A stretch of 64,000 nt of DNA. Origin: Anaeromassilibacillus senegalensis (GTDB taxonomy: Bacteria; Bacillota; Clostridia; Oscillospirales; Acutalibacteraceae). The stretch is taken from the NCBI RefSeq assembly GCF_021531715.1, contig NZ_JAFBIT010000003.1:1-64000 (forward strand). Direction: 5' to 3'. The notes beneath the pieces are model-generated. The model saw only the letters and a program-made list of their open reading frames with translations, made no database searches and was not told the DNA's origin. A program made the position numbers and the translations under genes. Positions 23,042 through 30,837 of this stretch are shown piece after piece. Position 1 is the first letter of the stretch. Each line of letters opens with the position of its first letter.

Positions 23042-23311
23042 TTACAGGATATTGCTGCGGGCCAGAACGGCAAAAACCAAGGCGGCCAGCATAATCGCCG
23101 CAAGCACGCCGACGCCGATCCACCAGCCGGGTGAGGTTTTCGCCTTTCCGATCGGCACGTTTTTGGGGATAAAATTCATCGGCGTAAAGGACGAACGCGA
23201 TTTCGAGCCGGGTGTGGGCGCAGGCATATACTGCACCTCAAGCTCTACGCCGCAGTCCGGACAGCGGACAATATCGCCTTCCAGAATCTTTCCACACTTC
23301 GGACACATCAT
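23042..23311 (-). CDS. Zinc-ribbon membrane protein (89 aa)
   Basis: A small protein with an N-terminal zinc ribbon (C3-x2-C6 in MMCPKCGK and C17-x2-C20 in RCPDCGVE), a Pro/Ser-rich linker, and one C-terminal transmembrane helix (WWIGVGVLAAIMLAALVFAVLA). The ribbon faces the cytoplasm if the tail anchors it. It is a common architecture of small clostridial proteins of unknown role. It has its own terminator. Confidence 0.75.
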   Translation of the reverse strand: MMCPKCGKILEGDIVRCPDCGVELEVQYMPAPTPGSKSRSSFTPMNFIPKNVPIGKAKTSPGWWIGVGVLAAIMLAALVFAVLARSNIL

Positions 23312-23414
23312 AAGAATCCCATTCCTTTCAAAAGAACGATGTGTGTATAAATCTCCAGATTCAGTATATCACGTTAAATGAAAAACATAATTCTTTAAAG
23401 TAATAAAGTGAAAA

Positions 23415-24335
23415 TTATTTTTCTGAAATGCAGAGCAGATGCGTCGAAAGCCCGGAAATGTCTTCGCGCCGGTCGAGCAGACGGGCGGTGCGCAGCAGCG
23501 CTTCGCGCGCGGTGGGATTCGTCAGAAGCGTGTCCAGATCCGGCGCAAGCCACGCCGCGCCGACGACGCCGTGCACCGCGTTTTCGGAAAAGCCGCCCGC
23601 CGTGAGCTCCTCGCGCAGTTCCTCCGCGCTGTGGAAGTGCGAGCGCCCGATGCCATGGTACGCGCTGTCCGTGGGGCGGATGTGTTCGCCGTCGGTCAGC
23701 TCGCGCTCCACCATGCGCATGAAGGCGTCCTCCTCGATCAGGCGGTTATCGCGCCCGAAGACGGAAATCGCCCAGAGCAGCGTGGCGTACGGCGTGATGG
23801 CGGCGGTGAACAGGCGCCCACCGGGCTTTAAAAGGCGGCGACTCTCGCGGACTGCCGCAATGCGCTCCGCCTTTTCGGGAATGTGGTACAGCGGGCCCAT
23901 CAGCAGGACGGCGTCGGCGCTCGCGTCCGGCCGGTCGACGCTGCGCGCATCGCAGACCTCGGCCGCGCAGAGCGACACGCCGGGGTACTCTGCAGCAAGC
24001 TCCGCGGACAGGCGGATGTTCGTCTCCGCAATATCCAACAGATGCACTGTGTAGCCGAGCGACGCGAGCCACCAGGCGTATTCGCCGTATCCGCCGCCGA
24101 TGTCGTAGATGACGGCGGGCGGCTTCGGCAGGAATTCGAGCAGAAGCTCCTTTGTGCGCGCGAATTCAAGGAGCCCAAAGCCGCTGCGCAGGCGATTGCG
24201 TTCTATACCCGCGTTATAATCCTCGAGCACATCTTTGTCGATGGATTTTTCAGTTTTGTTCATGTTTCTTTCTCCTCTCATTTTTTGCTGCGGATCATTT
24301 GCAGTCTGTTGGGGGAGCGCGGACTGTTCCGTCAT
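23415..24335 (-). CDS. Class I SAM-dependent methyltransferase
   Basis: A methyltransferase of about 306 residues. Motif I is VIYDIGGGYGEYAWWLA, followed by the acidic end of beta2 (VHLLDIAE). ADAVLLMGPLYHI is motif IV and LKPGGRLFTAA the post-motif strand. The start at 24335 has a perfect AGGAGGTGATC seven bases upstream; the alternative MNKTEKS at 24263 (AGGAGAAAG upstream) would remove a 24-residue non-conserved leader. The target is unknown. It is similar in type to small-molecule or quinone methylases. It is followed at its 3' end by non-coding, A/T-rich sequence. Confidence 0.82.
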   Translation of the reverse strand: MTEQSALPQQTANDPQQKMRGERNMNKTEKSIDKDVLEDYNAGIERNRLRSGFGLLEFARTKELLLEFLPKPPAVIYDIGGGYGEYAWWLASLGYTVHLLDIAETNIRLSAELAAEYPGVSLCAAEVCDARSVDRPDASADAVLLMGPLYHIPEKAERIAAVRESRRLLKPGGRLFTAAITPYATLLWAISVFGRDNRLIEEDAFMRMVERELTDGEHIRPTDSAYHGIGRSHFHSAEELREELTAGGFSENAVHGVVGAAWLAPDLDTLLTNPTAREALLRTARLLDRREDISGLSTHLLCISEK

Positions 24336-24420
24336 GGGATCACCTCCTGCTTCGGATAAATTGCAAAAAGTATAGCACCGCTGCGAAAGGGCATAATTCT
24401 TTTTGGGAAAAATCAAAAAT

Positions 24421-24456
24421 AAAGACAGCAAAGCGCGGACGGAAAACCGCCCGCGC
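24421..24456 (-). terminator. Terminator of the EF-G-like gene
   Basis: A 10-bp stem GCGCGG-A-CGG / CCG-C-CCGCGC with one mismatch, followed on the minus strand by TTTGCTGTCTTT. Confidence 0.65.
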
Positions 24457-24573
24457 CAATGCATGTGGTGTTGAATTTATAATACAAGCTTTCGCCGCGA
24501 CAAACCAGCGATTGTATACCTGCGGCGAAGTTTGCGCAAGCAAACGACTCCGCGACCTCGTTGTAAGCCGTGC

Positions 24574-26646
24574 TTACTCGACTTCGCCGGCTGCCTTGGC
24601 CGCTTCGATGACCTTCTGCGCCACGTTCGAGGGCGCTTCCTCGTAGCGGACAAAGTCAAACGTGAAGTTTCCTCTGCCCTGCGTGACCTGACGGACGTAC
24701 GTGCTGAAATCGTGCATTTCCGCCATCGGAACCTCGGCCTCGACAACCTGATAACCCGCCGTCGCCGGGGACATGCCCAGCACGCGGCCGCGGCGCTTGT
24801 TGACCTCGCCCATGATGTCGCCCATGTTCGCATCCGGTACCGTTGCCTTCAGCGTGCCGATGGGCTCGAGCAGAACCGGGTTGGCCTGCGGCATACCGTT
24901 CTTATAGGCGATCGTCGCCGCCATCTTGAACGACATTTCGCTCGAATCGACCGGGTGGTAAGAGCCGTCATACAGCGTGGCCTTCAGACCGACAACCGGA
25001 TAGCCCGCGAGGGGGCCCTTCGCGATGCAGTCGCGCAGACCCTTTTCAACGGCGGGGAAGAAGCCCTTCGGCACCGCGCCGCCGACAACGCGCTCGGCAA
25101 ACTCGAGGCCGTCCGCGTCGCACGGGGAGAATTCGATCCAAACGTCGCCGAACTGGCCGTGACCGCCGGTCTGCTTCTTGTGTCTGCCCTGCACGGAGAC
25201 GGTCTTGCGGATCGTCTCGCGGTACGGAACGCGCGGGCTGCGCAGCGTGACTTCCACACCGAACTTCGACTTGAGCTTCGAGACGATGACATCCAGATGC
25301 TGCTCGCCCATGCCGCTGAGCACGAGCTCCTTCGTCTCCACGTTGTTGACGAAGCGGATGGTCGGGTCTTCCTCGGCAAGACGCATGACGCCCTGCGCGA
25401 TCTTATCCTCATCGCCCTTATTCTTCGGGACGATGGCCATGCTCATTTCGGGAATCGGGTACTCGATGGCATCCAGCGTGACCTTGCGCGCCGGTGCGCA
25501 GAGTGTGTCGCCCGTGTTGACGCCGGAGAGCTTCGGGATCGCGCCGATATCGCCCGCGACGATCGCCTTGACGTCCTCCTGCTTTTTGCCGCACATCATG
25601 ACCGTCTTGCCGATACGCTCCACATTGCCGGTGCGCATGTTGACGAGCGGCGTCTCGGTGGAGATCTTGCCGGAAACGACTTTCACGTAGGAGAGCTTGC
25701 CGATGAACGGGTCCGCGACCGTCTTGAAGACGATGGCTGCCGTTGCGGCGTCTTCGTTGACCGCGAGCTCGACCGGATTGCCGTCGACGTCGACCGCAAG
25801 CTCGGCACCCTTGTCGGCCGCGCTCGGCGCGAGCCAGCACAGGCCGTCCATGAACTGCTCCATGCCGCGCATCAGCATGGCGTCGCCGCAGAAGACCGGC
25901 GAAATCGTGCCGCGCTTGACGCCCTGGGAAACGCCGACAATGACCTCCTCCGGCGTGAATTCCTCACCGGAGAAATATTTCTCAAACAGCTCGTCGCTCG
26001 TTTCGGCGACGGCTTCGTAAATGGCGGTGCGCAGACCTTCGAGGCGCGCGCCCATATCGGGCATCGGCACCTGAACGGGCTTGCCGCCGGAGTAATCGTA
26101 TGCCTTGTACTCCAGCATGTTGATGTATTTATCCGCCTTGCCGTCCTCAAAATACGGGACGACAATCGGGCAGACGGACGGGCCGAAGCTGGCCTTTAAA
26201 TCCTCAAAAACCTTGTAGAAATCGGAACCTTCGTCGCAGAGACCGTTGACGAAGAAAATTTTCGCGAGTCCGCGTTTTTCGGCGGCGTTAAACGCCTTTT
26301 CCGTACCGACGGAAACGCCGCTCTTGCCCGCAAGCACGATGATGACGGATTCTGCGGCGCGCGTCGCCTCATACAGACCGCCCTCAAAGTCGAAAAGACC
26401 CGGGGTGTCCAGCAGATTGATCTTCTTGTTCTTCCACTCGAACGGTGCGACCGCTGTGGAAACCGACGTCTTGCGGCGAATCTCCTCCGGGTCGTAGTCG
26501 CAGACGGTATTGCCCTCGCCGACCTTACCGCGGCGGTCCGATGCGCCCGCAAGATAGAGCATTGCCTCTGCGAGGGAGGTCTTGCCGGCGCCGGAATGGC
26601 CTGCCATAGCTACGTTGATAATGTTCTTTGCCTGATACGTGTTCAT
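24574..26646 (-). CDS. EF-G-like translational GTPase with altered G motifs
   Basis: A 690-residue protein with the full five-domain plan of elongation factor G: a G domain (about 1-270), domain II with the IVAGDIGAI region, domain III (GMGEQHLDVIVSKLK), domain IV (VQGRHKKQTGGHGQFGDVWIEF) and domain V (LEPIGTLKATVPDANMGDIMGEVNKRRG). G1 is GHSGAGKT (16-23). G3 reads DTPGLFDF, so the histidine that activates water in EF-G is Leu84. G4, normally NKxD, reads N134-G-L-C. It therefore belongs to the non-canonical EF-G-like clade of Firmicutes but is further changed at the guanine-recognition motif. It is unlikely to be the main translocase. It may act on stalled or stored ribosomes (inference). Confidence 0.85.
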   Translation of the reverse strand: MNTYQAKNIINVAMAGHSGAGKTSLAEAMLYLAGASDRRGKVGEGNTVCDYDPEEIRRKTSVSTAVAPFEWKNKKINLLDTPGLFDFEGGLYEATRAAESVIIVLAGKSGVSVGTEKAFNAAEKRGLAKIFFVNGLCDEGSDFYKVFEDLKASFGPSVCPIVVPYFEDGKADKYINMLEYKAYDYSGGKPVQVPMPDMGARLEGLRTAIYEAVAETSDELFEKYFSGEEFTPEEVIVGVSQGVKRGTISPVFCGDAMLMRGMEQFMDGLCWLAPSAADKGAELAVDVDGNPVELAVNEDAATAAIVFKTVADPFIGKLSYVKVVSGKISTETPLVNMRTGNVERIGKTVMMCGKKQEDVKAIVAGDIGAIPKLSGVNTGDTLCAPARKVTLDAIEYPIPEMSMAIVPKNKGDEDKIAQGVMRLAEEDPTIRFVNNVETKELVLSGMGEQHLDVIVSKLKSKFGVEVTLRSPRVPYRETIRKTVSVQGRHKKQTGGHGQFGDVWIEFSPCDADGLEFAERVVGGAVPKGFFPAVEKGLRDCIAKGPLAGYPVVGLKATLYDGSYHPVDSSEMSFKMAATIAYKNGMPQANPVLLEPIGTLKATVPDANMGDIMGEVNKRRGRVLGMSPATAGYQVVEAEVPMAEMHDFSTYVRQVTQGRGNFTFDFVRYEEAPSNVAQKVIEAAKAAGEVE

Positions 26647-26840
26647 GAAAACACCCCTTATATGTATATTTCACAATTTCGTCTGAGATTGTAATTTTAA
26701 TTATATATCATATCTCCAGATATTGCAATCTCCAATCGCAAATTATACAGATATTCTATTTTGCGCCTGCCTCGTATATTCATATTGCACATAAAAGCTG
26801 TCTGAAATCGCCTTCAAAGCGCAGAAACCGGCAGAAAGAC

Positions 26841-26877
26841 AAAAAAGCGGCGCACCCCGGGGGAGACGGGGCGCGCC
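26841..26877 (-). terminator. Terminator of spoVT
   Basis: An 11-bp stem GGCGC-A-CCCCG / CGGGG-C-GCGCC with one mismatch, followed on the minus strand by CTTTTTTG. Confidence 0.7.
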
Positions 26878-26885
26878 GGCGGCGG

Positions 26886-27425
26886 TCAGTCTGTGGTCTC
26901 ACGGCCGAGAAAAGCGGCGGCAAGCTTTGCCAGACGGAGGTTTTCCTCCGGCTCGCCCGGGTGCGCTTTTTCATCCTTGATGAGCATGAACATGCCGCAG
27001 ATGTCGCCCTCACTGAGGATGGGGAAAGCGGCGTTTGCGGTGCGCAGCCCGCCGTCCGCAGCGAGCACCGTGTCCTCGCCGGAGGAAACGAACGGCGTTT
27101 TCTTGCGCATCAGCTCTTCGAGCTGCTTCGAGACCGGCTTGTCGAGCAGATCCTTTTTCGGGATGCCTGCCGAGGCGACAATGCGGTCCCGGTCCGCGAC
27201 CGCGACGCCCGCGCCGCACAGCGCCGAAACGCATTCCGACATGCGCTGTGCGCTTTCGCTCAGTTCGCCGATGGGTGAATACTTGCGGAAGATGATGCCT
27301 CCGTCCTTATCGATGAAAATTTCGAGCGGCGTGCCTTCGCTGATCTTCATCGTGCGCCGAATCTCCTTTGGAATGACCACACGGCCGAGATCGTCCATAC
27401 GCCGTACAATTCCCGTTGCTCTCAT
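26886..27425 (-). CDS. spoVT: Stage V sporulation protein T
   Basis: A 179-residue transcription factor that tunes forespore (sigma-G) gene expression. The AbrB-type swapped-hairpin DNA-binding domain is residues 1-50 (TGIVRRMDDLGRVVIPKEIRRT, then EIFIDKDGGIIFRKY). The C-terminal GAF-like domain (about 60-179) includes VADRDRIVASAG and FMLIKDEK. The length equals that of B. subtilis SpoVT. The ribosome site AGAGGAG lies upstream. Upstream on the minus strand a TGCATA and a CAATATA element roughly resemble a forespore-type promoter, but the spacing is one base long. It is the clearest evidence that the organism sporulates. Confidence 0.93.
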   Translation of the reverse strand: MRATGIVRRMDDLGRVVIPKEIRRTMKISEGTPLEIFIDKDGGIIFRKYSPIGELSESAQRMSECVSALCGAGVAVADRDRIVASAGIPKKDLLDKPVSKQLEELMRKKTPFVSSGEDTVLAADGGLRTANAAFPILSEGDICGMFMLIKDEKAHPGEPEENLRLAKLAAAFLGRETTD

Positions 27426-27568
27426 AATTCAATCTCCTCTGTGGTTTGGATTGCCTGTATATTGTCTGCCGTTTGAGGGGATTTATGCAAAATCGACTTT
27501 CGGACAAGGTGTGCTTGCAAATGGAAATCAACTGTGCTACGATACAAATAACCATATATATCGATTTG

Positions 27569-27862
27569 ATGGGTGTGGAGGAAGCCGTCTATTCGGTAGC
27601 GGATTACCCCGAAACGGTGGAGGAATATTTTGAAGCGCTGCACGAAAGCCAGTTCCGGCTGATCGACGTCATCAACGCGTCCCCGGTGAAGATCATCAAC
27701 TTCGGCGATAACATCCACTCCGGCACGCTGCCGCCGCATCTGATTCTGGGCATCTCCGACGGAATCTCCTCCACCGGCGATATCGAGCGCATCCGTCTGG
27801 TCGGGCGTATGGTGGACGAATACAACGAAAAAATCGAAAATGCCGCCTGCGCGCAGGCGTGA
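27569..27862 (+). pseudogene. URO-D family protein, internally deleted
   Basis: The frame joins two separate parts of a uroporphyrinogen-decarboxylase-family (MtaA/HemE-like) protein. The middle part (EEAVYSVADYPETVEEYFEAL, then PVKIINFGDNIHSGTLPPH) is followed at once by the C-terminal part (ILGISDGISSTGDIERIRLVG). In intact members these are separated by most of a barrel half, so about a hundred residues are missing, and the N-terminal third is absent too. There is no ribosome site before the first ATG. The neighbour downstream is an MFS transporter, consistent with a former catabolic cluster. Confidence 0.65.
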
Positions 27863-27976
27863 CCGGATGGACGCAAGCGAAAAGTCCGGTTTCGCTTGAA
27901 ATGCCGGCGGCGGTCTGATACAATCACAGGTGAGGATATTTGGCGCAAAGCCATGGGGAGGAACTCTGTCTACAAG

Positions 27977-29143
27977 ATGAAAAAAACAAAATTTACATAT
28001 CGGGGCAGTTATTTGGCCTACGTGCTCACGTACTTCTTTTTCTATTTTGGCATGGGCGTATTCACCTCCGTGCTTTCCATGTATCTGACCGGTCTGGGCA
28101 AGACAAAGGCGGAAATGTCGTTTATCGTGTCGGCGTCGAGCTTGTTCGGCGTGGTGATGATCCCAGTGGTCGGCTATATCAACGACCGGCTGCGCAAGCC
28201 GCGCGTGATCGTCGGCGTGATGCTTGCCGGTGTCGGCGTGCTCAGCGTCGTGTTCGCGGTGGCGCGCAACACGTTTGTGCTGTATCTTCTGGACGGCTTG
28301 ATTATGGGGCTGATCTCCTCGATTTCGCCGATCAGCGAGCGCATGGCGGGTGCGGGACGCTATCGCTACGGTACGGTGCGCATCTGGGGTACCTTTGGCT
28401 ACGCGGTCGCGGCGCAGCTTGCCTGTATCATCATGGAGGTCACGGTGCCGCAGCTCATTTTCGCGATGATCGCTGTGACGTCGCTGATCGCCATCGCGGG
28501 CTTTTGCGGGACGGACGACATCCCCTTTGAACCGGAAAACGAGCATGACACGGCGGACAGGCAGTTTTCGTTTCTGCGCACGCCGATGTATCTGCTGTTC
28601 GTTGTCATCGGTTTTATCTTTATGGGTGCGTCGAATCTCAATATGACATACAGCCCGATTCTGCTGCAGGAGCTTGGCGTGCCGACCGCTGCGGTAGGGA
28701 CGGTGCTGTTTTTCAGCACGGTGATCGAGCTGCCCATCATCCTGTTCTCGAATAAGTTTATGGATCGCTTCTCGGGCAAAACGCTGACGGCGGTCGATTT
28801 TGCGATCATGTTCGTGCAGTTCCTGCTGTACAGCTTTGCGCCGAACGCGGCGGTGGCGATTGCGACGGTGCTTTTGATGCGCGCAATCGGCGCGACGCTG
28901 TTTATGATGATTATGCTCAAAATCATCCGCGGCATTGTGCGGGAGAATTCGGTCTCCACCGCGATGGGCGTGCTGAACGCCACGAACGCGGTCAGCGCCA
29001 TTTTGATGCAGAATATCGGCGGGCACCTTGTGGAAGCGACGAGCATCCGCACGCTGTATCTGCTCCTTGCGGGCTTTGCCGCCGCCGGCTTTGTGCTCAG
29101 CATGTTCCTGCGCGTCCAGAACACAAAGCGCGTCTTCTCCTGA
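27977..29143 (+). CDS. MFS transporter
   Basis: A membrane protein of about 388 residues with 12 predicted helices, related to the LacY/nucleoside-symporter-like (MFS_1_like) branch. The loop between helices 2 and 3 reads GYINDRLRKPRV, the MFS signature. Polar residues ISPISERMAG and YRYGTVRIWGTFGYA match the sugar-transporter pattern of this branch. The start is unclear: ATG at 27977 lacks well-spaced Shine-Dalgarno, while ATG at 27953 sits ahead of GGGGAGG. It lies after a decayed URO-D gene. A terminator follows. Confidence 0.82.
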   Translation: MKKTKFTYRGSYLAYVLTYFFFYFGMGVFTSVLSMYLTGLGKTKAEMSFIVSASSLFGVVMIPVVGYINDRLRKPRVIVGVMLAGVGVLSVVFAVARNTFVLYLLDGLIMGLISSISPISERMAGAGRYRYGTVRIWGTFGYAVAAQLACIIMEVTVPQLIFAMIAVTSLIAIAGFCGTDDIPFEPENEHDTADRQFSFLRTPMYLLFVVIGFIFMGASNLNMTYSPILLQELGVPTAAVGTVLFFSTVIELPIILFSNKFMDRFSGKTLTAVDFAIMFVQFLLYSFAPNAAVAIATVLLMRAIGATLFMMIMLKIIRGIVRENSVSTAMGVLNATNAVSAILMQNIGGHLVEATSIRTLYLLLAGFAAAGFVLSMFLRVQNTKRVFS

Positions 29144-29157
29144 GACTGAAAATACAA

Positions 29158-29201
29158 AGAAAAACAGACCTCTTTCGCTTTTTGCGGGAGAGGTCTGTTT
29201 T
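29158..29201. terminator. Bidirectional terminator
   Basis: Stem AAAACAGACCTCT (29161-29173) / AGAGGTCTGTTTT (29189-29201), shared by the convergent MFS and lipoprotein genes. Confidence 0.85.
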
Positions 29202-29218
29202 GCGCGCGGTGCGATCCG

Positions 29219-29929
29219 TTAATATGCGGGGTCGTAAATCGAGGTGATGATCCACCGGCCGTCCTGCTTTTCAAAGGTTACGGTACATAATCCGCCGGAT
29301 GTCTCAAACCAGAGGGAATCAAGCGTCACGGTGCAGGCTGTATCGGTGATTTCGGAGATTTCGGCGGAATCCAAATCCAGTTGATATCCGCCGTAACCCC
29401 GGCTGCCGTATACCATATAAAGCTTGCCGTCGAATTCCAGGAACTCGTTCGGGAAGAGCGTCTCCGCGATTTCCGGCGTCATATACTGCTTCAGGTATTC
29501 GAGCGCCTCGGCGTTTGTCTTGAAATTCGTGATTTCGTACAGCGTGGCGTCTGTGGGGTCGGTGAGCGTGCGGCGATTCGATGTGTCCCGCAGAACGACA
29601 TCGATCGGCGCTTCACCGTCGATCATGGCCTGCGAGCTGGTGTAAACACGGCTGTAGGACGTATCCAGGTCGAGCACTGCACCGCAGGTCTCGGCATAGC
29701 ATTTGTTGAGCAGATCGAGATGAAACTTCAATTCTTCCAGAAGTGCCGTGGGCTCGGGCGTCGCCTCCGGCGTCGGTTCCGGCGTGGTGGTTGGCTCGGC
29801 TGTGGGCTCGGGCGTCGCTGTGGGTGCCGGCGTGGGCGTTGCGGTCAAAACGCTGATCGTCGAGCAGCCGGTGAGCAGGCAGAGTGCGGTTAAGAGTGCC
29901 AGACAAATCAAAAATCGCTGTTTTTTCAT
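29219..29929 (-). CDS. Lipoprotein with Pro/Thr-rich stalk
   Basis: A 236-residue lipoprotein. The signal peptide MKKQRFLICLALLT ends in lipobox LLTG|C22. It is followed by about 40 residues of T-P-x-P repeats that act as a wall-spanning stalk, then a globular domain (about 65-236) with KFHLDLLNKCYAETC and a C-terminal VTFEKQDGRWIITSIYDPAY typical of NTF2-like or DUF-type extracellular domains. The same stalk type occurs in the next gene and in the M23 protein at 33287. Function unknown. Confidence 0.7.
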   Translation of the reverse strand: MKKQRFLICLALLTALCLLTGCSTISVLTATPTPAPTATPEPTAEPTTTPEPTPEATPEPTALLEELKFHLDLLNKCYAETCGAVLDLDTSYSRVYTSSQAMIDGEAPIDVVLRDTSNRRTLTDPTDATLYEITNFKTNAEALEYLKQYMTPEIAETLFPNEFLEFDGKLYMVYGSRGYGGYQLDLDSAEISEITDTACTVTLDSLWFETSGGLCTVTFEKQDGRWIITSIYDPAY

Positions 29930-29970
29930 TTTCTTATGGACTTCCTTTCGCGTATGTATTTAGATTCGGG

Positions 29971-30837
29971 TCAGTGTGCCAGATCGGCATAATCGATGGC
30001 GACAACGACCTTCTGCGCTGTGCGATAGGAGAATTCGTAACAGGTATCCAGCTCGGCCACCCATGTTATGCTGCCGCTGTTTGAGAACAGATCCTGCACG
30101 GAGTATTTTTGGGACTGCTGCGCATCGTACAGCTCATCGACCCAGATGCGCTGATCGTTGCGCTGCATACCGTACGGACGCAGCGTATCCGCGTATTGCA
30201 CAAGCAGGCCGTGTTCGGGAATGAGCACCTGACGCAGATACGTTTCGAGCATAGCCCGGCAGTCCGGGGCGGGCGTCGGCGATGCGGTCGGTGTCGGCAC
30301 CGGCGCTGCAACAGGCGTCAGCTTATTGCCGATGTCCACCGAGCCGAAGCCGTCCGTTCCGTGAAAATTCACCTGCGCGTAATACGTTTCACCCTGATAG
30401 TCGATCCGGACAACATAGGTGCCCCACCGGCGTTTCTGGGATTTCAAATCATCGGGCATGAAAAATTTGCCGTTCCGGTTTGTGTGCATCACCACGATCT
30501 CATTGTCTGCGAATTCATTGTTCGTGACGGGAACGAGTACATGGTTGATATACCGATGGGCCGTGACCGCGGCGCCCTCCACAGGTGTGCCGCGATAGGT
30601 CACCGTGCCGTATATCTCGCTCCGTCCCCTATAGACGTAGGTGGAAGGCACTTCCTCCTGTGTCTTGCTTTTTTCAGTATACCAACCGATTTCCGGAATT
30701 TCAAGCGGTGCGGCAAAAACCTTTTGTGCGGGGTGGAAAACCGGAGCGGACTGTGCTAGAATGGAGACAGCAAAACTGCGGAAAGGGTGACCGTTATGGT
30801 ATTGGAAAGAGTGACGCCCGAAAGCGTCGGCATTCAT
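29971..30837 (-). CDS. Surface protein with Ig-like domain, 5' end doubtful
   Basis: The conserved part is a carboxypeptidase-regulatory/Ig-like beta domain (SEIYGTVTYRGTPVEGAAVTA, then NRNGKFFMPDD, then GTYVVRIDYQGETYYAQVNF), a Pro/Thr stalk, and a C-terminal domain ending KVVVAIDYADLAH. No signal peptide is present. The only ATG (30837) lies inside the divergent hydrolase gene and its first 40 residues are antisense to that gene and its promoter. A GTG at 30648 sits too close to AGGAGG. The gene has probably lost its true 5' end and may be a pseudogene. Confidence 0.4.
   Translation of the reverse strand: MNADAFGRHSFQYHNGHPFRSFAVSILAQSAPVFHPAQKVFAAPLEIPEIGWYTEKSKTQEEVPSTYVYRGRSEIYGTVTYRGTPVEGAAVTAHRYINHVLVPVTNNEFADNEIVVMHTNRNGKFFMPDDLKSQKRRWGTYVVRIDYQGETYYAQVNFHGTDGFGSVDIGNKLTPVAAPVPTPTASPTPAPDCRAMLETYLRQVLIPEHGLLVQYADTLRPYGMQRNDQRIWVDELYDAQQSQKYSVQDLFSNSGSITWVAELDTCYEFSYRTAQKVVVAIDYADLAH
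30734..30762 (+). promoter_or_regulatory. Promoter of the serine hydrolase gene
   Basis: TGGAAA (30734-30739), 17 bp, TAGAAT (30757-30762) preceded by TGC, an extended -10. It lies inside the doubtful 5' part of the divergent surface-protein frame. Confidence 0.45.

Noticed and set aside
24532-26199. 555-codon frame opposite the EF-G-like gene
   Set aside because: Antisense shadow; the EF-G domains on the other strand are unmistakable.
29740-29840. Tandem repeat / CRISPR-like look of the TPxP-coding tract
   Set aside because: The repeats are short, irregular and in frame; they encode a Pro/Thr stalk. The same holds at 33690-33840 and for the Q-P-Y tract at 63540-63770. No spacer-repeat structure exists anywhere in the window.
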